Assembly (NCBI GenBank): GCA_009920585.1
Contig: RFZT01000043.1
Span: forward strand, 1 to 12,011
Direction: 5' to 3'
Origin: a bacterium
GTDB taxonomy: Bacteria > Verrucomicrobiota > Verrucomicrobiia > Chthoniobacterales > Terrimicrobiaceae
Length of the DNA stretch: 12,011 nt
Shown here piece by piece: positions 7,120 through 12,011 of the stretch (position 1 is the stretch's first letter; each line of letters begins with the position of its first letter). The notes under the pieces were generated by a model. That model was not told the DNA's origin. It did no database searches and was given only the letters and a program-made list of their open reading frames with translations. A program made the position numbers and the translations under genes.

Positions 7120-7217
7120 GTTATTTAAGTCTTGATGCTGATAGCAGATGCCGCCTTCCGGACACAGCAGAAAAATAACACTGTTGAAAATCCTGCCGAC
7201 GTCGTTATTTTCGGCAA
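7120..7217. promoter_or_regulatory. Divergent promoter region with three GTTATTT heptamers
   Basis: This 98-bp gap lies between the GTG of argA (leftward) and the ATG of the TPR gene (rightward), so it must hold promoters for both. The heptamer GTTATTT occurs at 7120-7126 and 7204-7210 on the plus strand and at 7173-7179 on the minus strand. The first copy touches the argA start, and the last contains the candidate -10 box of the TPR gene. It could be a regulator site or simply shared AT-rich promoter sequence. It does not match the E. coli ArgR box. Confidence 0.4.
7184..7211 (+). promoter_or_regulatory. Candidate sigma-70-like promoter giving a leaderless TPR mRNA
   Basis: TTGAAA (7184-7189) and TATTTT (7206-7211) are separated by 16 bp. 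Initiation 6-7 bases after the -10 box would fall at about 7217-7218, which is the A of the ATG start codon. No Shine-Dalgarno sequence is visible before this ATG, so a leaderless transcript is consistent. The -10 box is weak, and the call is tentative. Confidence 0.3.
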
Positions 7218-7685
7218 ATGTCTTATGAAAAATCCTTGCTGGCGGCGCAGGGTTATATCGAACTCGAAATGCCCGCCGAGGCGCTGGCTGAGTTGGATTC
7301 CCTTCCGCAGGAGGAAAGGGAATCTGAGGAGGCTCTGCAGTTGAGGCTTTTCATTCTTATGAAGTCACAAGAGTGGGAAACGGCTCTTGATGTTTGCCGG
7401 TCGATGCGTGTGAATTATCCCGAGGCTCCAGCAGGTTTCATTCATGGTGCGTTCTGCCTTCATGAAAAAGGGGAAACCGCCGAGGCCCGTAAACTCTTGC
7501 TCAGCGGACCCAATTGTCTCGAGGAGGAGGCGACTTATTTTTACAACTTGGCTTGCTACAGTGCGGTTCTCGGTGATCTCGAGGCCGCTGTGGATTATGT
7601 AAAAACAAGCTTCGCCATGGATGATAAATTCCGTGAGATTGCGAAGCTCGATCCAGATCTCGGTCCGATTAAAAAGACGTTTTGA
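7218..7685 (+). CDS. Small TPR-repeat protein
   Basis: A 155-residue, acidic, all-helical protein without signal peptide or membrane segment, so cytoplasmic. Helix pairs with TPR spacing run from about residue 6: AAQGYIELEMPAEALAELDS, then WETALDVCRSMRVNYPEAPAG, then a further pair, and finally YFYNLACYSAVLGDLEAAVD, whose pattern continues to a DPDLGPIKK-type ending. This last arrangement (YNLACY...G....A...., then DPDL) is the common closing repeat of short bacterial TPR proteins. TPR proteins bind other proteins; the partner here is unknown. The ATG at 7218 has no ribosome site upstream, matching the possible leaderless promoter. The stop overlaps the next start (TTGA), so it is probably cotranslated with the serine hydrolase. 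Confidence 0.85.
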   Translation: MSYEKSLLAAQGYIELEMPAEALAELDSLPQEERESEEALQLRLFILMKSQEWETALDVCRSMRVNYPEAPAGFIHGAFCLHEKGETAEARKLLLSGPNCLEEEATYFYNLACYSAVLGDLEAAVDYVKTSFAMDDKFREIAKLDPDLGPIKKTF

Positions 7686-8824
7686 GCGCGCTCAGCGAAG
7701 CCTTCAAAAGAAACTTCACCAACGCCCGCGAGGTCGGCGCCTCAGTCAGCGTCTTCGATGCCAATGGTGAGGTGGAGACATTGCACGGAGGCTTTTGTGA
7801 TGCGGCGCGTTCTATTCCTTGGACTCAGGAAACCCTTGTTCTCATCTGGTCCGCTACGAAAGGACTTGCTGTCGCCTGTGTCCTTCATGCCATGGAGAAA
7901 GCGGGAATTGATATGGACGCAAGGGTGGGGGATTTGTGGCCAGAGTTCGCCAACGCTGGAAAAAATCATCTCACATTTGCCCATGTGCTCTCTCACCGAG
8001 CAGGTCTTTGTGCGTTGAATTCCAAATCCGCTACGTTGCTGGATCACGCAAGTGTGATTCGCGGGGTGGAAGCACAAGTTCCGCTGCGGGCTATCGATGC
8101 CGGTCCGGCCTATGGGCCGAGGGTGTTCGGATTTATCTTGGATGAAATCATTCGCAGGCTGTCGGCTGGAGAGACCCTTGGGGCCTACTGGAGGAGGGTT
8201 TTTGGCGAACCTTTAGGTTTGGATATTTGGATTGGATTGCCGGAGGAATTTCATTCGCGTGTAGCCACGATGCTTCCGCCGCGCGTTCAACCGGGATCGC
8301 CTCCTGACGCTTTTGCCGTGGCCTTTGCTGACCCAGATTCGCTCACGCGTTTAGCGTTCTCAAGTATTGGCGGTGTGCCGCCCCCATCCGGCATGAATGC
8401 TCCACGAATGAGGTCAGCTTCACTACCTTCACTTGGTGGTATTGCGTCAGCGTCTGCGATGGCGCGGTTTTACTCCATGCTGGCTGTCGGTTTGCGAAAT
8501 GGTTCGAATGAGTTTTTTGGTGACAAAGCGTTTCGCTGGATGTCCTCGCGTCTTGCTCAGGGATTTGATGGTGTATTGCAAATGGAGGTGTCCTACTCCG
8601 CTGGATTCATGCTCGATCCCATTGACTCTGGAGGTCGCAAATCTCGTCAGCTCTTCGGGCCCTCAGTAAGCGCATTTGGTCATGCGGGCGCAGGCGGGAG
8701 CCTAGCCTTTGCCGATCCCGAGACGGGTATCGGCTTTGCCTATTTGATGAACCAAATGGAACTGGGCGTGCTTCCTAACGATCGCTGCCTTGCGCTCGTT
8801 GATGCCTTTTACAGCGAACGATAG
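7682..8824 (+). CDS. Serine hydrolase of the beta-lactamase/EstB fold (PF00144-type)
   Basis: A 380-residue protein of the class C beta-lactamase / penicillin-binding-protein-like esterase family. The nucleophile motif is S57-A-T-K60; the general-base tyrosine is most likely Y144 in GPAYGPRVFG; and the third motif is H334-A-G336, within GHAGAGGSLAFADPE, a stretch typical of EstB-like esterases. The ending GFAYLMNQM also fits this group. The motifs are consistent with an active ester or amide hydrolase; the substrate is unknown, and resistance to beta-lactams should not be assumed. No signal peptide is seen, unlike true beta-lactamases, so it should be cytoplasmic. The start codon is TTG at 7682, overlapping the TGA of the TPR gene by 4 bp; the next in-frame ATG would remove the catalytic serine, so TTG is preferred. 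Confidence 0.88.
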   Translation: MSALSEAFKRNFTNAREVGASVSVFDANGEVETLHGGFCDAARSIPWTQETLVLIWSATKGLAVACVLHAMEKAGIDMDARVGDLWPEFANAGKNHLTFAHVLSHRAGLCALNSKSATLLDHASVIRGVEAQVPLRAIDAGPAYGPRVFGFILDEIIRRLSAGETLGAYWRRVFGEPLGLDIWIGLPEEFHSRVATMLPPRVQPGSPPDAFAVAFADPDSLTRLAFSSIGGVPPPSGMNAPRMRSASLPSLGGIASASAMARFYSMLAVGLRNGSNEFFGDKAFRWMSSRLAQGFDGVLQMEVSYSAGFMLDPIDSGGRKSRQLFGPSVSAFGHAGAGGSLAFADPETGIGFAYLMNQMELGVLPNDRCLALVDAFYSER

Positions 8825-8932
8825 TGGAGGAAGACTCTGGGTAAAGCCTGCCGATAAATAGGTTCTTTTTAATGCACATCATTCTGGTATTGAACAATTT
8901 TCGTCTAGCAGCCAGTAGTGAAGGCAAATACA

Positions 8933-8953
8933 AAGTGCGTTTTAAACGCCCTT
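8933..8953 (-). terminator. Imperfect palindrome at the convergent gene end, possible terminator
   Basis: Positions 8933-8942 and 8944-8953 are inverted copies with 9 of 10 matches around one central base (core GCGTTT-T-AAACGC). The repeat overlaps the TAA stop of the leftward secreted-protein gene (8954-8952) and lies 109 bp beyond the end of the rightward serine hydrolase. On the minus strand it is followed by TGTATTTG, only weakly T-rich. A terminator for the leftward unit, or one serving both sides, is plausible. The rest of the 8825-8951 gap shows only a short T-rich stretch (8863-8870). Confidence 0.35.
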
Positions 8954-9944
8954 ATTCGGACAAGAGGTTTTTAGGCCTTGGATCGCTTGAGGTGGAGTCC
9001 GTACGGGAACCTGGCACTGGCACTGGGCGATCGGAAAGGGAAGGGAGGGGCCTTTCGGCAGCAATGACGTCTGGGTGCGATTCCTCACCGCCAAGTGGGG
9101 TGACGTTGCCATCTGGACCCAATTTTAGAAAAGGCCTGTGGCGTCGGGTTTGGTTGTAGGTTTTGCGCTCGAAGACCTCGCCATTGAGTCCGATCACAGA
9201 ATAAAGAAAAACCTTAGGTGCTAGATTCTGTAGGATGTGGGGGCGGTTGTGGGAGTCGAGTAGGATGTCCGGCACGCCGGAGGACACAAGGCGACCGAGA
9301 CGATGTGTGCAAAAAACGGTGCCTGTTCCCGACTCTTGGATGCGGATGTAGAGTTGGGAACTATTTGGCAAACGGTGGGTGAGGATGGCGATATTGCGGA
9401 TCGAACCGCCTCCAATATCGGATTCTGGAACTCCCACTGTTTTCTCATAAACGACACGGCCCTCAGTGATCTCCACATTCAGGGGAGGGGAATTAAAATA
9501 CTGGCCGAGTGACGTAGCGTAAACCGAAGCTTGGATCCGATACCCCCCATATTCGGTGATCGGGTAAAGTGGCGTAAGGTTGACTGCGCGAGTGATTCTT
9601 TGTCCGGGCTCGAGTGTGATTGGTGCGTCCGCGGCTCTTCCTGGGCGTGGAGCAACAGGACGATTGTCGAGCGTTTCGACTTGGAATCCAAACCAGTGAA
9701 TCTTGCCGCTGTCGGCGAGTTCAAGAGTGGTGCCGGAGAGGTTCGTGATACTCACGTTCACGATCAGAGGCTCATAGGCGATGTAAAGAGTTCGCTTGAG
9801 CGTGATATCAACTTGCAGTTGGGCAGAGGCGCATTGGAGAGCAGTGAGCAAAAACCCAGCAACGAGTGCTAAGCACGACGAGCTGGAGGACCGAGGAGGG
9901 GGGGACTTCACTGGGACCTTAGCAACCTCTCCGATTTTCATCAT
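8952..9944 (-). CDS. Secreted protein of unknown function with an Ig-like beta domain
   Basis: A 330-residue protein whose family I do not recognise. It has a long polar N-region, a hydrophobic stretch at about 24-38 and an ASA|Q cleavage site after residue 41, so export through the Sec pathway is likely. Residues of about 43-160 alternate in beta fashion (VDITLKRTLYIAYEPLIV, VNVSITNLSG, then a glycine-rich segment), like the Ig-like domains of bacterial surface proteins. The middle (about 165-270) is also beta-rich. The last 50 residues are rich in Pro, Ser, Arg and Asp and probably disordered. Its ATG overlaps the TGA of the upstream pseudokinase/SUMF1-like gene (ATGA at 9944-9941), and a second ATG follows directly. 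Coupled translation suggests that the two proteins work together at the cell envelope, which is inference. Confidence 0.75.
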   Translation of the reverse strand: MMKIGEVAKVPVKSPPPRSSSSSCLALVAGFLLTALQCASAQLQVDITLKRTLYIAYEPLIVNVSITNLSGTTLELADSGKIHWFGFQVETLDNRPVAPRPGRAADAPITLEPGQRITRAVNLTPLYPITEYGGYRIQASVYATSLGQYFNSPPLNVEITEGRVVYEKTVGVPESDIGGGSIRNIAILTHRLPNSSQLYIRIQESGTGTVFCTHRLGRLVSSGVPDILLDSHNRPHILQNLAPKVFLYSVIGLNGEVFERKTYNQTRRHRPFLKLGPDGNVTPLGGEESHPDVIAAERPLPSLSDRPVPVPGSRTDSTSSDPRPKNLLSE

Positions 9945-12011
9945 TGAGCCACGTCGCTAGCCGTGCGGAAGCCAAGGGCATCATCGCTCTGGAGTTCGCT
10001 TAATTTCATAATACGGCGAGTGAGTTGGTAGTCCTTGGTTTTCCAGTTTCCACCACGAATGACAGGGTTTTTAGATCCGGGCATTTGAGGATCCTCTCCA
10101 ATACTGGCTGTCCATTCGGAGACGTTACCTGCGGTTCCAAATACGCCATAGCTGCTTTTATCCGTTTTCGGAAAATTGACGAGGCTGTATCGTTTAGCGC
10201 CATCCTTCTCTCCGCCGGATTTGGGGTCGGGATTGGGTGAAAAATCGAGTCCGGTATTGGCCCGTTCGGGTTTATTTTCATCGCCCCAAGGGTAAATGCC
10301 CTTGCTTATGCCTCGAGCCGCTTTTTCCCATTCCTGCTCAGTGGGGAGGCGCTGTCCCTTCCACTTTGCATACGCAAAGGCATCGAACCAATCGACACCG
10401 AAAACCGGTGAGTCCACCGTGAGAGGGGCTCCGTGGTATTGGCCCCATTTTCTGGCGCGATTGTAATAGCCCGGCATGGGGGGCTTGAGTTCGGTCATGT
10501 CTGCCCAATCCGCAGGGATGTGAGACTTTCCTTTAGGTTGCTGTGGACTATCAAAGGAGGTGGCCTTATCTGGGTTTTCCTCTAGAAACTTCAGGAAGCT
10601 CGCGTATTCGGCAATGGTGACTTCGTATTTTGAAATGTAAAAAGTCGGGAGCGTCATCGTCTGATCCTGATATTGGAACTCACCAGATGGAATTTCGATC
10701 ATAGTACCAAGATCCTTGATAGTCACCTCGCTTTTGGTCATCGCTTTGTAGATCGCGAAGCAGGCGCCAATAGTCAGAGTCAGTGAGAGTGCGCTGCCGA
10801 TCATGATGTGGAGTCGGTTGCTTTTCTTTGTCTCCACCACGGCCTTGGTCATTGCGAGGCCTTGAGCTTCAATTTTTTTGACATCCGCAGGAGCGGATTT
10901 TGGCATTTTGGATGTAGCGAGATCAGCAACGGTCTTCCAATTCGGAAAAGTTTGGGGGCTGGTCGCCATCTTCGTGACGACCTCACGAGCAGAAGCCGAT
11001 GCCGGGGAGTTATCGATGGAAGCCAGCAACATTTGACCAATAGCGGATATCTCTTCTGGAAGTGTGAGTGTGCTCTGGCTCGAGTCGCAGGCAATGTTGG
11101 ATATTTGGGGAGGTTGGCCGGATTTGATGAGAATGTGATTTGCTGTCCAAGCGAGATGCTCGATTTTTTCTTTCGCAAAAAACTCAGAGACATCAGCAAT
11201 CACTTTGATGGTCTGGAGGGCTGTCTTGGAGTCGAGTGAGGTTCCGCTTTTTTGGAGTTGGGCAAGTGTGGGGCTTGAGATAAACTCGCAGGAGTAAAAG
11301 TGAGCGCCATTCGCTTCGCCACCCTCGTAAACAGAGGAAACCATCACGTTCGATACGCGGGCCTTCGCTTTGGCATCAGCTTTAAAACGCTCGACAACTT
11401 CGGGATCCTGTGCGGCGTCAGGTTTCAATACAAAAAGGATCACTTGGCGATCCACGTTTGTTTGTTTGGCGCGATAGAGGGTTTTCGAATCTCGCTCTTC
11501 GAGTTTCGCCTCGATTTTATAATTCCCTAACGTTGTCCCTACGAGGTCATCAGGCGGCATGTCGGGAGGAGCGACAAATGCGGGGGCAGTCGGAGCTTTG
11601 GATGCCGACTGGGGCTTGGCAGCTAAGGCGGATCCGGGTTTGATGCCGGTAGCGGCAGGCTTGGCTGCAACAGGAGCACCGGGTTTGACAGCGGCGGCTA
11701 CAGGCTTGGCTGCAAAAGGGACGCCGGGTTTGACAGCGGCGGCTACAGGCTTGGCTGCAACAGGAGCACCGGGTTTGACAGCGGCGGCAACGGGTTTGGC
11801 TGCCACGGGGGCGCCGGGTTTGACAGCGCTCGGAGTAGCCTTAACGGCGGACTCTGGATTGACAGTGCTTGCAGAGGCTCTTAGAGCAGGTTCTGGCGCA
11901 GGTGTCGGCGCAGGTGTCGGCGCAGGTGTCGGCGCGGGTGTCGGCGCGGGTGTTGGCTCGGGTGTTGGCTCGGGTGTTGGCTCGGGTGTTGGCTCGGGTG
12001 TTGGCTCGGGT
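9941..12011 (-). CDS. Membrane protein: Pro/Ala repeats, pseudokinase, TM helix, SUMF1/FGE-like domain (5' end missing)
   Basis: The frame is open to the right edge, so the N-terminus is missing; 689 codons are visible. In protein order: (1) tetrapeptide repeats PTPE/PTPA (DNA 11889-12011); (2) 15-residue AAKPVAAAVKPGAP-type repeats (about 11614-11838); (3) a Ser/Thr-kinase-like domain (about 11050-11535) beginning LGNYKIEAKLEE; (4) one membrane helix (10745-10813) with KKSNR before it; (5) a SUMF1/FGE-like domain (about 9956-10711) with IPSGEF, YEVTIAEYASFL, RLPTEQEWEKAARG, YPWGDE, GTAGNVSEWT and VIRGGNW...LGFRTA. The kinase part lacks the VAIK lysine (VILFVL), HRD (HLA) and DFG (SNI), and the SUMF1 part contains no cysteine, so neither looks catalytic. 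Positive residues before the helix suggest kinase-like part inside, SUMF1-like part outside. A GTG at 11806 lies within the repeats and is not credible as the start. Confidence 0.88.
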   Translation of the reverse strand, partial: PEPTPEPTPEPTPEPTPEPTPAPTPAPTPAPTPAPTPAPEPALRASASTVNPESAVKATPSAVKPGAPVAAKPVAAAVKPGAPVAAKPVAAAVKPGVPFAAKPVAAAVKPGAPVAAKPAATGIKPGSALAAKPQSASKAPTAPAFVAPPDMPPDDLVGTTLGNYKIEAKLEERDSKTLYRAKQTNVDRQVILFVLKPDAAQDPEVVERFKADAKAKARVSNVMVSSVYEGGEANGAHFYSCEFISSPTLAQLQKSGTSLDSKTALQTIKVIADVSEFFAKEKIEHLAWTANHILIKSGQPPQISNIACDSSQSTLTLPEEISAIGQMLLASIDNSPASASAREVVTKMATSPQTFPNWKTVADLATSKMPKSAPADVKKIEAQGLAMTKAVVETKKSNRLHIMIGSALSLTLTIGACFAIYKAMTKSEVTIKDLGTMIEIPSGEFQYQDQTMTLPTFYISKYEVTIAEYASFLKFLEENPDKATSFDSPQQPKGKSHIPADWADMTELKPPMPGYYNRARKWGQYHGAPLTVDSPVFGVDWFDAFAYAKWKGQRLPTEQEWEKAARGISKGIYPWGDENKPERANTGLDFSPNPDPKSGGEKDGAKRYSLVNFPKTDKSSYGVFGTAGNVSEWTASIGEDPQMPGSKNPVIRGGNWKTKDYQLTRRIMKLSELQSDDALGFRTASDVAQ
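11614..11838 (-). repeat. 45-bp in-frame tandem repeats (15-residue Ala/Pro/Lys units)
   Basis: The marker GGGTTTGA recurs (allowing small changes) at 11636, 11681, 11726, 11771 and 11816, exactly 45 bp apart. Each unit encodes about AAKPVAAAVKPGAPV on the minus strand. The central copies are nearly identical and the outer ones diverge, the usual pattern of a repeat that expands from its middle. Because 45 is a multiple of three, copy-number changes keep the reading frame. The encoded stretch should be a flexible basic linker before the kinase-like domain. Confidence 0.9.
11889..12011 (-). repeat. 12-bp in-frame tandem repeats (PTPE/PTPA)
   Basis: Ten complete 12-bp units, plus the first three bases of another, run from 11889 to the window edge. 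The first is variant (GGTTCTGGCGCA), then four of the form GGTGTCGGCGC(A/G), then five identical GGTGTTGGCTCG units continuing past the edge. On the minus strand they encode PTPE and then PTPA tetrapeptides in frame with the pseudokinase/SUMF1-like protein. They would form a stiff, extended proline-rich arm. The number of units beyond the window is unknown. Confidence 0.92.

Noticed and set aside
7682..8824. True beta-lactamase resistance gene
   Set aside because: It has EstB-like GHAGAGGS wording and no signal peptide; it is better called a serine hydrolase/esterase of that fold.
9956..10711. Active formylglycine-generating enzyme (sulfatase activator)
   Set aside because: The domain has no cysteine, so it lacks the catalytic pair, and no sulfatase gene is present in the window.
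10808..11239. 143-codon plus-strand frame inside the pseudokinase gene
   Set aside because: Antisense to a coherent multi-domain protein; no homology recognised.
11804..11806. GTG at 11806 as the start of the pseudokinase/SUMF1-like protein
   Set aside because: The codon lies inside the 45-bp repeats, and the same frame stays open through the 12-bp repeats to the window edge.
11889..12011. Regular repeats as a CRISPR array
   Set aside because: Units are 12 bp, directly adjacent with no spacers, and encode in-frame PTPE/PTPA tetrapeptides.

Overview
The window looks like a chromosomal segment of a Gram-negative bacterium, most probably of the PVC superphylum (Verrucomicrobiota-like). This is an inference. 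It rests on a lipoprotein/periplasmic protein set, weak Shine-Dalgarno use with many overlapping start/stop codons, and a membrane protein that joins a kinase-like domain to a SUMF1/FGE-like domain, an architecture familiar from PVC bacteria. No phage, transposon, CRISPR or plasmid genes were seen.

Layout. Positions 1-73 hold the possible beginning of a leftward gene that leaves the window. Positions 74-394 are non-coding but contain four copies of GTGACAA, two of them forming a perfect palindrome. From 7119 down to 395 runs a tightly packed leftward gene train: argA (N-acetylglutamate synthase), a sodium:solute symporter, a parvulin-type PPIase lipoprotein, a 3-hydroxyisobutyrate dehydrogenase-family reductase, a YgfZ-type folate-binding protein, a secreted cyclophilin, and tRNA-Tyr. 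Four of the five protein-gene junctions are start/stop overlaps and the fifth is 10 bp. A 98-bp divergent intergenic region (7120-7217) separates this train from a rightward pair: a small TPR protein and a serine hydrolase of the beta-lactamase/EstB fold, overlapping by 4 bp. The right end (8952-12011) is a leftward two-gene unit, again joined by an ATGA overlap: a large repeat-rich pseudokinase/transmembrane/SUMF1-like protein whose N-terminus is beyond the window, followed by a secreted protein of unknown function.

How the genes fit together. The leftward train mixes arginine biosynthesis, solute uptake, extracytoplasmic protein folding (two unrelated PPIases), a small-molecule reductase and Fe-S cluster upkeep. 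This reads as a housekeeping operon rather than one pathway. The most unusual object is the right-end protein. Its kinase-like domain appears to lack the catalytic lysine, the HRD aspartate and the DFG motif, and its SUMF1-like domain contains no cysteine at all, so both 'enzyme' domains look non-catalytic and the protein is better read as a membrane scaffold or sensor. No complete novel defence or mobile system is visible.
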